64,000 bases of DNA from contig CM077161.1 in assembly GCA_039583875.1 (NCBI GenBank), positions 66,717,885 through 66,781,884 of the forward strand, given 5' to 3'. Position 1 is the first letter of the stretch. Each line of letters starts with the position of its first letter. This DNA is from Platanthera guangdongensis. Lineage: Eukaryota > Streptophyta > Magnoliopsida > Asparagales > Orchidaceae. Below the pieces are notes generated by a model that saw nothing but the letters and a program-made list of their open reading frames with translations, was not told where the DNA came from and made no database searches. Below, piece by piece: positions 34,301-45,413 of this stretch. The position numbers and the translations under genes are program-made.

Positions 34301-34343
34301 TGTCTCTCGGGTGCGGCGATTGAAAAAGCTAAGCCCGAGGTAC

Positions 34344-36475
34344 TGTTGGGTACATTGGTTAAATGTACCTGATTTGAAGAAGCCTCACCCAACTCAATGA
34401 TATACATCATAATGTATTTGATGTATGTTGAGTTTACTTGTGCAGGTTAAGTAATCACTGGACTGAAGCAAAAAGTTTCTAAGTCCATGTGTCGACACCC
34501 AGAGGGAAAGTGTCGACACTTAAGAAGGCTTGTGTCGACACCCAGACAAGCAGTGTCGACACTTGGTGTCACTGTGTCGACACCTGAGATGCAGAGTCGA
34601 CACCAGATAGTAAGTGTCGACACTTGGAGCTGTGTCGACACTCAGTGAAGAAAAGTGCAAACAGAAAGTGTCGACACAAGGAGCTGTGTCGACACCCAGT
34701 GAAGCTGAGTCTACACCAGAAAGTGTCGACACTTGGAGCTGTGTCGACACTCAGCAAAAGTCTGCAGAGACTAAGTACAAGTGTCGACACTCAGCATAAT
34801 GTGTCGACACTAAGCAGAAGAGTCAGCACTTAAAGTAAGTGTCGACACCCAGCACAATGTGTCGACACTCAACAAAAGAGTCAGCATTTGAAGTATGTGT
34901 CGACACCCAGAACAATGTGTCGACACACAGCTGAAGACTCAACACTTGAAGAAAGTGTCGACACAAGGAGCTGTGTCGACACTTAGCAAAGAACAGAATT
35001 ATCTCCAAAATATTCTAAGTACAAGTGTCGACACTAAGGGAATGTGTCGACACTCAGCTGAAGTCTCGACAGAAGAATCAAGTGTCGACACAAGGAGCTG
35101 TGTCGACACTCAGCAAGTATCAACATAGAAGACTATGTGTCGACACCAAGAAGCAGTGTCGACACTTAACAGATTCAACACAAGAAGATGTGTCGACACA
35201 AAGGAGATGTGTCGACACTTAGAAGAAATTAGTTAAAGATAGAAGATCAAGTACTTGTGTCGACACTCAATTTCAGTGTCGACACCTGAAGAAGAATCTG
35301 TGTCGAGACATACAAGGAGTTGTGTCGACACCTTGTAGACTTGTGTCGACACTTACACAGCATGTGTCGATACTTGGACTATAAGTGTCGACACTTAAAG
35401 ACAGAAAGTCTCGACACTATCAGACAGTTAGAGATTTTCAAGAAATGAATGGATGACATGACAGCTGCCATTCCAGCCGGTCTACAGCACCTGTCAGAGA
35501 TATCAGAAGTCAGTTATGGAACGGACCAGCCGGTTACCATGAAGAAGGCCTCTAAATAGGCACCTACAGTTTACAGAAACTGTTGTTGAAGAAGTTCAGT
35601 TTTGTTGAAAAACAAGTCATTAAAGTGGTACATAGAGTATCAATACAAGAAGATCTTGCAGTCCAAGTGCAGATCTAAGAAGTTGGAGAGAGAGGGCTCC
35701 ATCCATGAAATCAGCCTCTGGAACTAGGCTGAGAAGAAGGATTCAGATTCATTCTGGATCTTAAGTGGCAGAGGTCAAGGAACTACTGCAGGAGGATTCA
35801 GTCTTATTCAGTTCTACTCAAGAAGCTTTGAAGAAAGCTAAGTCAGATTGAATCCAGCTGAGTTCTTCCAAGAACTCATCAAGAAACTCTCAACTCCCCT
35901 CTTTTATTTCTGAGTTGTTGAGTTAATATTTGTAATACATTTTTATCTTGTAGGATCCTTTGGATCTGAGTGAATTGTAAGCCTATAATTATAAAGGCTG
36001 AGGGTAGGGCTTGAGAGCTGAGTGTAGGATATTGAGATCTCTGAGTGTAGGCCTTGTTGGCTGAGTGTAGGCCTTGGTTGGCTGAGTGTAGGCCTTGGTT
36101 GGCTGAGTGTAGACCTTGATTGGCTGAGTGTAGGCTTTGGGATAAAGCTGAGTTGTAAGGCTTTGGGCCTGAGGTGTAGGAACCAATTTGGGTTCTGAGC
36201 TAGTGGAGAAGTTTGGACGAATCTAGTACACTGCTAGATAGGCGAAGGGGGAAAGTGGATGTACCCATATCTTGGGGAACCACTATAAACCACTGTGTAT
36301 GCTGTGCTGTGCTGTGATTGTTGCTGTGATTGTGCTGTGACTGTGTATGCTGTGAAATTGCTGTGCTTAATTAGTTAGAATTCTGTGAACTTAACTGATT
36401 GCTGCCATTAAAGTTTAAAAAGGATTAGGTCACCTATTCACCCCCCCTCTAGGTGTTTAGGTACCATATCTTTCA
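34344..36475 (+). repeat. Copia 5' LTR, TATA box mutated
   Basis: U3 contains the GTGTCGACAC array, then a promoter region in which the TATA box reads TCTAAATA (35551-35558), whereas the 3' LTR has TATAAATA. Downstream are five roughly 21-bp repeats of CTGAGTGTAGGCCTTGGTTGG (about 36043-36138) and a CTGTG-rich run (about 36297-36365). It ends TTTCA, followed by AG and the primer site. Confidence 0.9.
34487..35411. repeat. GTGTCGACAC palindrome array in copia U3
   Basis: I count about 32 exact copies of the 10-bp palindrome GTGTCGACAC in about 920 bp, plus one-mismatch forms such as GTCTCGAC and GTGTCGAGAC. Spacing is irregular, mostly 15-45 bases, and the spacers are not themselves a simple tandem repeat. 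The array sits directly upstream of the promoter. The 3' LTR has the same array at about 45557-46481. Confidence 0.9.
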
Positions 36476-36477
36476 AG

Positions 36478-36489
36478 TGGTATCAAAGC
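36478..36489 (+). promoter_or_regulatory. Copia primer binding site
   Basis: TGGTATCAAAGC follows the LTR end after two bases. It matches the complement of initiator-Met tRNA (TGGTATCAGAGC) at 11 of 12 positions. Confidence 0.85.
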
Positions 36490-36589
36490 GAGGTTCCTCA
36501 AAAAGGACTAACAGTCTGAGGAGATCCTGCTTGGCAGATTCAGTGTTAGGCAAAACACAGATTCAAGAAATTCAAGAAAATCAAGAAAC

Positions 36590-39500
36590 ATGTGTTCCTC
36601 TGAGAATCACAAGGAATTGGGTTCCATGAAATTACCCATATGCAGGAAAGAGATCTTTGGGATCTGGAAGGAAAGGGTAAGGCTGTTTATGGAGGCCTCA
36701 GACCCTAGAATCTACATCACAGTAAAGGAAGGGCCTTATGTGCCCATGAAGATTTCAGTTCTAGATGCAAATCAGAGAACTCCAAAGGATTTCTCTGAGA
36801 TGACTAAGGATGAGATTGTCCTAGCCACAATGGACAAGAGGGCACAAAACATTATAGTGAGTGTCATAGATTATGCAACATTTCAGAATCTTATACACTG
36901 TAAGACAGCCAAGGAGATGTGGGACACTCTTATAGTGTATATAGAAGGATCTGAAGAAGTAAGTCAAGATAGAAAATCCTTGCTAAATCAGGAGTATGAG
37001 AGTTTTAGACAAGGTAAAGGTGATAGCATAACTGAGTGCTACAAGAAGTTCTACAGAATAGTTAATGAACTCATGTCTTATGGAAGAGAGTTCAGTAACT
37101 ATGAACTAAATGACAAGTTCCTAAGGTCCCTAACCAAAGATTGGGACACAAAGATCTGCGCCATAAGAGAAATGGCTAAGTTGGGGGAAATTCCTCCTCC
37201 TACACTGTTTGACAAGTTATTGTCATATGAGATGCAGTTGACAGTGAGAAAAGAGGAGGAGAAATCAACAAGGACTGAGCACAAAGAAAGAACTGTTGCT
37301 TTCAAGACAGAAGTTCCCAGAAAGTGCAGGAATAAGTCATCAACTCCACCTCCAGAGGTAGTTAAATCAGAATCAGATGAGTCAGTCAGCACAAAGACTG
37401 AGAGCAATGAAAGTGATGAAGACTTTGCTGCCTTCACTAGACACTTTCAGAAATTCTTGAAAAAGAAACAGTGGAGGTCAAGACCTTCTACTTCAAAGGG
37501 AAAGGAAGTCTTTTATCAGGAGAAAAAGCCTTCAAAGAAAGACAGGAAGAGGACAAAGTCAAGCAAGGAAACTGGATCTAAGATAGTGTGCTATTGCTGC
37601 AATAGACATGGCCATGTTATTGCAGATTGTCCAGAGAAGAGAAAGGAATCTGGTGACAGGAAAAAGGCTCACTTCAAAGGCAAGAAAGAGAAGTCTTTTG
37701 TAGCCAAGAAAGAGAAGACTCTATCAGACATTTCTTCTTCAGAATCTGAGTCTGATGCTGAAGCCTACATAGGGCTGTTTGCTGAAGAAGATGAGGAAGA
37801 ATTCATGCAGTTAATGGAGTCTATTTATGAACAAGAAGTCAGTCAATGCCAAGGGCTAATGACTTTGACAGAGAGTGCCAAAATTCTGGAGCAGCCAGGA
37901 CCCAGTAAGGTACAAGGTTCAAGTTCAAGTTCAGTTTCTTGTTCTAGTTCAGATTCAGATTTTTCTTCATCAAGTGATGAGAATATATATAAGTCTGAGG
38001 ATGATATTCATCAGCTTATAGATGAATATAAAGTGCTGTTGCAGGCTTACAAGAAAAGCAAGACCCTTGCCAAAAGTCAGGCATTGGAAATTGCTGATCT
38101 AAAAGCTGCTGTAACAGATTTTGAGAATCAATTTGATCAAAAACTGAATGAGATAGCCAGGTTGAAGCACATAACAGTGATTCAAATGGGTACTATATCA
38201 TTTAAAAATGATCAAATCAAGAGTCTGGAGATAAATCTTTAGAAAGAGAGAGAACTTGTTGCTAGGTTTTCTAAACCTAAGTCAGTGCTACCTTTAATTG
38301 ATGAATTTGTTCATCATAAAGGCAAGGCTGGACTGGGCTTTATTAGACCTGCAGGGACCAAGCAGTCCAAGTCTAAGTCCAAGGGCAAAGCCCCAACATT
38401 CAACAGGCCTGCTGTAGACAAGACAGCCAAGGCAGTACCTATGTAAAGGTACAACAAGTTTGAATGTTGGTGCTGTGGCAAGATTGGCCATTTTGCAGTG
38501 GACTGTTGGCACAATGCTTGTGCCAAAGTGAGTACCAAACTACCTGTTGGAAAGCCAGTAGGTAGCTTTGTCAGATTGCAGACTAACAAGTACCAAGGAC
38601 CCAAGAATTCTTTGGGTTCTAAGGTTCATTAATCTGTCTTGCAGGTGAGTCCAAGTGGCCATACCCCAACATGGTACTTGGACAGTGGATGTTCCAGACA
38701 TATGACTGGAACTAGGGGACTACTGAAGGACTACATTCCAATAAAAGATGGTCCAAAAGTAACCTTTGGTGGTTCTGAAAAAGGAACCATCAAAGGGTTT
38801 GGTAACATTTCTACAAACTTGGTTACCATTACTCAAGTGGCTTATGTTAAAGGGTTGAAACACAACCTAATAAGTATAAGTCAATTAAGTGATGTAGGGT
38901 ATGACATCTCATTTGTTAAAAATGGTTGTCATATCAAGAGGTCAAGTGATCAAGAGATGATTTTGACAGGTTATAGGAAAAGGAATGTCTACTGCCTAGA
39001 CATTATGATTGAGAACAATGGTTCTCCAATTTGTCTTGTAGCTGATGAGACAGTCTCTCATTGTGTCAAATGGCACAAGAGGCTTGCCCATCTTAACTAC
39101 AAGACTATTAGCAAACTCTTTAGCAAAGAGTTAGTGAGGAATGGTCCTCAAGTTAAGTGTGTCAAAGATGGTATTTGCTCAGCTTGTCAAAAGGGCAAGC
39201 AGACTAAATCCACCTTTAGAAGCATAGAAAACAAAGATGCTGTGAGGTGTTTGTACCTCTTGCATTTGGATCTCTTTGGTCCAATGCCAGTTCACAGCTT
39301 AGGTAGGAAGGTCTATACCCTTGTAGTTGTAGATGATTACTCAAGGTTTTCCTGGGTGTTCTTTTTAAGACAGAAATCTGAAACACCTAGTGTCTTCTAC
39401 AGCTTTGTCAAGCAAATTCAGAATGAACTAAATAGTACTGTGGTCAAAATTAGAAGTGACCATGGTACTGAGTTTCAGTCTGAAAGCATGACAAAACTAT

Positions 39501-41806
39501 GTGAAGATTTTGGGATATTTCAAGAATTCTCTTCACCTAGAACACCTCAGCAAAATGGCATTGCTGAGAGGAAGAATAGGATCTTGATAGAGGCTGGTAG
39601 GACCCTACTAAGTGATACATCACTGCCAGAGTATTTCTGGGCTGAAGCAGTCAACACTGCATGCCATGTTATAAATAGGGCTACCATCACTAAAGGGCTA
39701 AACAAGACCCCCTATGAAGTTGTGAAAGGCAGGAAACCAAACCTATCCTATTTCAGGATCTTTGGTTGCAAATGCTTCATACTTAACAATGGGAAGTCTT
39801 ACTTAACTAAGTTTGCTGCCAAGTCCCAAGCGGGAATTTTTGTTGGGTACAGCAATAATAGTAAGGCTTATAGAGTCTACAACTTGTCTACACAAGTTGT
39901 AGAAGAATCTGTGCATGTAGTTTTTGATGTGACTAAACTTATTAAAAATGAGTTGTCTAGTTCTGTATGCAGCCCCACAGGTTTATCAAAGAAAATGGAC
40001 AAGCTTACTATAGAAGAAGTGCCTGCTGCAAGACAGCAAGGAGAGGAGAGTAGCTGTTGTCCAGGGGGAGAACTACATGTGCCAATTGCTGAAGAAATAC
40101 AAGGAGAACAGCATGATGGAGATGCTGAAATGGTTCAACCAGAAGTAAGAATGCCTCCAGCCAACAGGCATCTAAGAGATCATCCAGTAGAGCAGATTAT
40201 TGGAGATCCAAGACAAGGAGTACAAACCAGGAGCAGATACATGAATGCAGCAATCTACTCCAGTTTCCTGTCTCAAGTTGAACCCAAGAAATTTGAAGAA
40301 GCAATACTGGATCCACAATGGACTGAAGCAATGCAAGAAGAGCTTAATCAGTTTAAGAGGTACAAGGTTTGGGAACTTGTTCCTAAACCTAAAGACCACA
40401 ATATAATAGGAGTTAAGTGGATCTACAGGAATAAGATGGATGAACAAGGGGCCATCATTAAGAATAAAGCAAGACTGGTTGCTAAAGGATATAGGCAAGA
40501 AGAAGGTATTGACTTTGATCAAACCTTTGCTCCAGTAGCCAGACTGAAAGCCATAAGGATGTTCTTAGCCTATGCAACCTATCAAGGATTCAAGGTTTAC
40601 CAAATGGATGTCAAGTCAGCATTCTTGAATGGTAATCTTAAGGAAGAAGTCTATGTGGAATAGCCTGCAGGTTTTGTTGATCCAACTCTACCTCATCATG
40701 TCTATAGACTTAGGAAAGCTTTATATGGGTTAAAGCAAGCCCCTAGGGCTTGGTATGAAACCCTATCTAGTTTCCTCATTGAGAACAAGTTCTCAAGGGG
40801 GAAAATAGATAAGACTCTATTCCTTAGGGAATCTAGAGGCAAAGTTATACTTGTCCAAATATATGTAGATGACATTATATTTGGGTCTACTGAAAGCAGC
40901 CATTGCAAAAAGTTTGCAAAACTTATGCAAGGTCAGTTTGAGATGAGTAGTATGAGAGAGCTGAAGTTTTTCTTGGGTCTCCAAGTTAAACAGACTGAAA
41001 GTGGTTTATCCATATGTCAGTCCAAGTTCACCCTAGAACTCATAAGGAAGTATGGTATGGATTCATCCAGTACCATGAAGACTCCTATGGGGTCAAGTAT
41101 GTCTCTTAGCAAGGATGATGCAGGGAAACCTGTAGATGAAACCTTGTATAGAGGGATAGTTGGCTCCCTATTATACTTGACTGCTAGTAGACCAGACATA
41201 ATGTATGCTACATGTGTTTGTGCAAGGTATCAAGCCTGCCCCAAAGAGTCTCATTTGACTGCAGTCAAGAGAATATTGAGATATCTAAAGGGCACTCCCT
41301 ATCTAGGCCTCTGGTACCCTAGGAATGGAGATTTTGATCTAACAGGTTATTCAGATGCAGACTTTGCAGGATGCAAAGAAGATAGAAAGAGCACTACTAG
41401 AACCTGTCAATTCCTAGGTGGGAGATTAATTTCATGGAGTAGCAAGAAGCAAACCAGTGTGGCTATCTCCACAGCAGAGTCAGAGTATGTGGCTGCAGGA
41501 AGTTGCTGTGCTCAACTTTTGTGGATACAACATCAGCTAGAGGACTATGGATTTCAGGTAAGTAGAACTCCACTCTTCTGTGATTCTACAAGTGCTATTT
41601 CAATAGCTAATAACCCTGTATCTCATAGTAGGACAAAACATATTGAAATTAAATATCATTTTCTTAGGGAACATGTAGAAAGAGAAGATATTTTATTAGA
41701 ATATGTTAAAACTGATAATCAAGTAGCTGATATGTTTACTAAGCCACTAGAAGAAGCTAAGTTCAATAGATTCAAAATTGAACTAGGAATGATAAACTTA
41801 GAGTAA
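36590..41806 (+). pseudogene. gag-pol: Copia gag-pol polyprotein with four premature stops
   Basis: One frame of 1738 residues. Gag (about 1-600) has the retrotransposon capsid-type core and two CX2CX4HX4C knuckles, CYCCNRHGHVIADC and CWCCGKIGHFAVDC. Protease has [10 protein letters not shown] near residue 695. A GAG-preintegrase HHCC region ([17 protein letters not shown]) leads to the integrase core with [15 protein letters not shown] and [11 protein letters not shown] has YVDD at 40862-40873. RNase H has GYSDADFAGC and AISTAESEY, and the end carries ADMFTKPL. Stops: TAG 38240-38242, TAA 38444-38446, TAA 38630-38632, TAG 40661-40663. The last replaces the conserved Gln after EEVYVE. All are explained by C-to-T change of a Gln codon. 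No frameshift is seen, so the copy is recently dead and could be mobilised in trans at most. Confidence 0.85.
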
Positions 41807-41837
41807 GTTTACAGATTTGAAAATGACTAAGTAAAAA

Positions 41838-42290
41838 GGTGTCGACACATAGACAAGTCTATGTCGACACAGAATAGTGGTGTCGACACTTCAGGAAAAA
41901 GGTGTCGACACATCTAGGAAGTTGGTGTCGACACTTCAGAATATTAGTGTCGACACATGACATGTAGGTGTCGACACATCCATTGTGGTGTCGACACTTA
42001 GTATTTACTCAGAATTTTCTAAGTAAAGTCTCGACAATGTGTCGAGATATGTTGTGTCGACACATAACCAAGTGTCGACACATAAAATCTGTTGACTAAA
42101 CTTGTGTCGACACATGTGTGTCGAGACATTATAAGTCAGTGTCGACACTTATTGCCAGTGTTGACACATTTTAAGTTAACTATCCCGCCTGTTCATCTTC
42201 AAAATCAGAAAGGTATAAATAGGGTTCTGTCTTTGTTTGTCGACACGCTTTTAAAGTTTCGAGATCAAAACTACTGTGTCGACACCTCTC
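41838..42290 (+). promoter_or_regulatory. Internal GTGTCGACAC array and TATA box before the third ORF
   Basis: About 12 exact copies of GTGTCGACAC, the same palindrome as in U3, plus variants, lie between the gag-pol stop (41806) and the third ORF. A canonical TATAAATA follows at 42214-42221, about 100 bases before ATG 42320. Two more palindrome-type elements, one degenerate and one exact, flank the presumed start site. The arrangement copies that of the LTR (array, then TATAAATAGG), so I infer an internal promoter. The spacers differ from those of U3, so this is not a simple LTR fragment. Confidence 0.7.
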
Positions 42291-42319
42291 TTTTCTAAAG
42301 ACAAATTCTACAAACCCTA

Positions 42320-45112
42320 ATGGCACCTAAGCTTGAGGAGAACGTTAACGAAGGATATGAGCTTGTGCGCGGCGCATTCGACGATGTTGATCAAGAAATT
42401 AAGGCAGTAGTAACCCTAGTCGCCGACTCTGGGTTAGAGTACTTAGTTTCAGAACCTACAAAGATTTGGAAGAAAGAGGTTCTTGAATTTCTTAATGGAA
42501 CGAAGGTCGATGACTCTGGATACAAAATCAAATCCAGAGTTCATGGAGAAAGGGTTAAGGTATCCCCTAAAAATCTGAGGAAGGTGCTCCAACTACCAAA
42601 AACTCAAGATGAAGAAGAAGTCACTGCATCCAAGACCAGGGAAGCTCTTACCTGGTGTGGTCTTGATCCAAAGATGAAGATAGGCTCTGTGTTTAACAGG
42701 AAGGGCATGAACAGCCAAGGCAAATTCCTGTCTGAGATAGTGGGAAAGGTCTTACTCAGTAAGCCAGGAGGGCATGACAGAGTGTCTGCCTCCATGTTCA
42801 ATATAATGACAAGAATTATCTTCACTCTAAGAACTGATTGGTCAGTTATAGTGTTTGACAAGATTAAAGAAAGTCTGAAGAAGCCCAACCTGGGCAGAAT
42901 CTTAAGTCTCTACCTTGTTGGTGTGATACCAGAGATAATGAGTACTGCTGCAGGAAGCAAGATAAATCATATGAGGAAGATGAATCTGAGGATTTTTTCA
43001 AGATGGGACAGGGTGTTGTCCAAGGAAATGCCAACCCCAGAGAAGACTGTTACTGAGAAAGTCACTCCTCCCAAAAAGAAAAGGAAGACAGCTCCTGTGG
43101 AACAAGTGTCCACTAGCAGTTCTGGGAGTGAAGAACATGTTGTTTTCACTCCTGATGATCATGAGGAAGTGCCTGCAGTGAAATCTCCTGCTGCTCAAGA
43201 GATTGCTGAGATCCAGGGGGAGCCTCCAGTTGTAGAAGAACCCTCTACACTGGACAGTGAGCAAGCCACCACCATCATTCAAGAGGTACTCACTGACCTA
43301 AATACTTTAGAATATCTTATAGAATATGCTGATTTATCTGATGTTCCTCAGCAAACTCAGCTGAATAGTCCAGTACCAGATGTTGTTGAAGATGACACAT
43401 CTGCTGTACAAGTGATTCCTGATCCTGTGGTTGAAGAACAAAGAACTTCTCCAGCTTCTTCACCACCAGAATACACCATGGAGGATTTATTCCTAAATCT
43501 AGACCAACAAGATTTTGACATGGACAAGGATGCTGCTGAAGAAGAGAATGCTGCTCTTGAGGGGGATCAAGTACAAGTTCTGGAAGAGCCTATTAAGCTG
43601 GAAACTGAGAAGGCACCTGAAGTGCAGAAAGATAAGCCTCCAAGCCCTAAGGAGAGGGTTGACATTGCCAGTTCCTCAGGTTCTGAAGATGAGGAGAGTT
43701 CTAGGGCAAAGAAGAAGAAACTGTATGTTTTTAAAAGGAGAAGTCAGAGTTATAAGAAAGCTCTGCAATCTATAGCCCCACAACCTATAGTTCAACAAGC
43801 TCCAACTGTTGATTATAGTGCTTTACTGATTGCACTGCATATTAAAATGGATGAACAAAGAAAAGCCATAGAGGCTTATGTTGATGCCGGGCACAGATCA
43901 TTACAGTTTGATCTTGCCCAAGATATAAAATCTATAAGGTTTGAGATGAATCTCAACAAGAAAGAGATGACAGACTGCTTCCACAAGGGTGGAAATGCAG
44001 TGTTGTATTTGGCAACACACCAAGAGAAAATCAAAGAACAAGTGGATGACATAGCATTGAAACAAGGATATGTTCTTGAAAATCAATTAAGGATGAATGA
44101 CAATTTGACTGCATCCCACAATGCTATTGTCACTGAGTTGAAGAACAAGGCTGCTGAACCTTCTACATCTACTGATGCTGTTAAAGCTGAATTTGATAAA
44201 GTCCTTCGAGAAGAAATTACTGCTGTAAAGACTGCTATCCAAGCCTCCCAGAAATCCATATCAGACCAACTTCAAAAGCTTAAACCTTACTTTAAAGATG
44301 GCATCAGATACTTGGATAGTCAAATCAGATTTCAAAAGGATGATGTCAAAGACCATATGGCTAGAGAGGTCATAAAGGGGGAGAGAGTACTAGTCAAGGC
44401 AAGCTCTGAACATGCTAAGTGGATATCAAATTCCATCAGAGCTACACTTGGATATCCTTCTCTGTGTGATGACAATGAGGTTGCTGAATCTGGACTAAAT
44501 CCTGCTTATTTTGGAGGTGAGCAACCAGAAGTAGCTCAGGTCATTTATCCACCTCCAGACTTTGAAATGATTCAAGCAGATGTGAGCACAATGTATAGCC
44601 CACTTGAGGGCAAGGACAATGTCCACATTGAAAAGGTTGTTCAACCTATATCTGAAGCCATGTAAGAGGCATTACAGAAAGAAGAAGAGACAAGGTTGTC
44701 CAAAAAGAGGTTTAGGGAACAAGCAGAATAAAGGCCAGACTTTGAACAGTGGAGCCCTACCTCTAGGAATATAATTTTAACTGCCTGGAAAGCTGCCAAG
44801 GACAATACTCATGACAGGAACAAGTGGTTCTCTGAAGCTGAATGGAGAAAACATGAGATCAGGCAGGAAGCAATAGTTCAGTATAGAAGGAAAGCAAAGA
44901 TGGGAAAGCTACCTCCTACTGCAGTGGAGCCTAGCAAGTACTTTCCTAAGCCATACCATTATTTTGAGAGGCAGAAGATCAAGGCAGAAGAACTTAAAAA
45001 GGAAGATCTAAAAGGCAAGAAGCCTGCTATTGCTGAAACTGCTGATGCCCCTGTCAAAGCTCAAGTTCAAGCTGAAAAGGAAATAGTTATCAAGGAACCA
45101 GATCAGAAATAG
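42320..45112 (+). pseudogene. Copia third ORF, putative nuclear protein
   Basis: Starts ATG 42320 (MAPKLEENVNEGYEL). An open stretch of 781 residues ends at TAA 44663-44665; the same frame continues past a second TAA (44729-44731) to a stop at 45110-45112, 930 codons in all. Residues about 1-225 look like a folded domain (KIWKKEVLEFLNG, LPKTQDEEEV, SVFNRKGMNSQGKFL). A classical NLS-like motif PPKKKRK lies at residues 250-256 and a second basic patch (AKKKKLYVFKRR) near 470. The middle is acidic and Ser/Pro-rich; residues about 510-700 are helical. I see no signal peptide or clear membrane helix, so the 'env-like' label often given to this position in Sireviruses is not supported. I do not recognise the family. 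Confidence 0.7.
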
Positions 45113-45413
45113 ATTAAGATTTTACTTGAAGATTATTTTGTAATCTTTTAAATGTAAAACATTTTTGTAAACCACTGAAGATGTATAAGAAAAATGTTAG
45201 AACAATATATGATAAATATATTTCATGATTGTTCTGTGAATGTGTCTATTTCTTGTTTGTTCTGAAATGATGAATGTGTATACATGTGTGAATAAATACA
45301 TGTTTATGTTTACCCTGCTGAATATTACCTGCTTTACATCATTTTGTAATTTTTAATTATGAATGGTGTATATCATTGACTAAGGGTTATGACTTCTCCA
45401 AATAGGGGGAGAT
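45113..45413 (+). other. Copia 3' untranslated region and polypurine tract
   Basis: AT-rich non-coding sequence ending in the purine tract AATAGGGGGA (45401-45410), three bases before the 3' LTR. The tract primes plus-strand DNA synthesis in this class of element. Confidence 0.75.

Noticed and set aside
34487..35411. CRISPR-like array: a short repeat with spacers of 15-45 bases
   Set aside because: The repeat is only a 10-bp palindrome with irregular spacing, lies in the U3 of a plant LTR and is duplicated in the partner LTR. No cas gene or prokaryotic context is present.
42320..44665. Envelope glycoprotein for the copia third ORF
   Set aside because: I see no signal peptide, cysteine pattern or clear transmembrane helix; basic NLS-like motifs are present instead.
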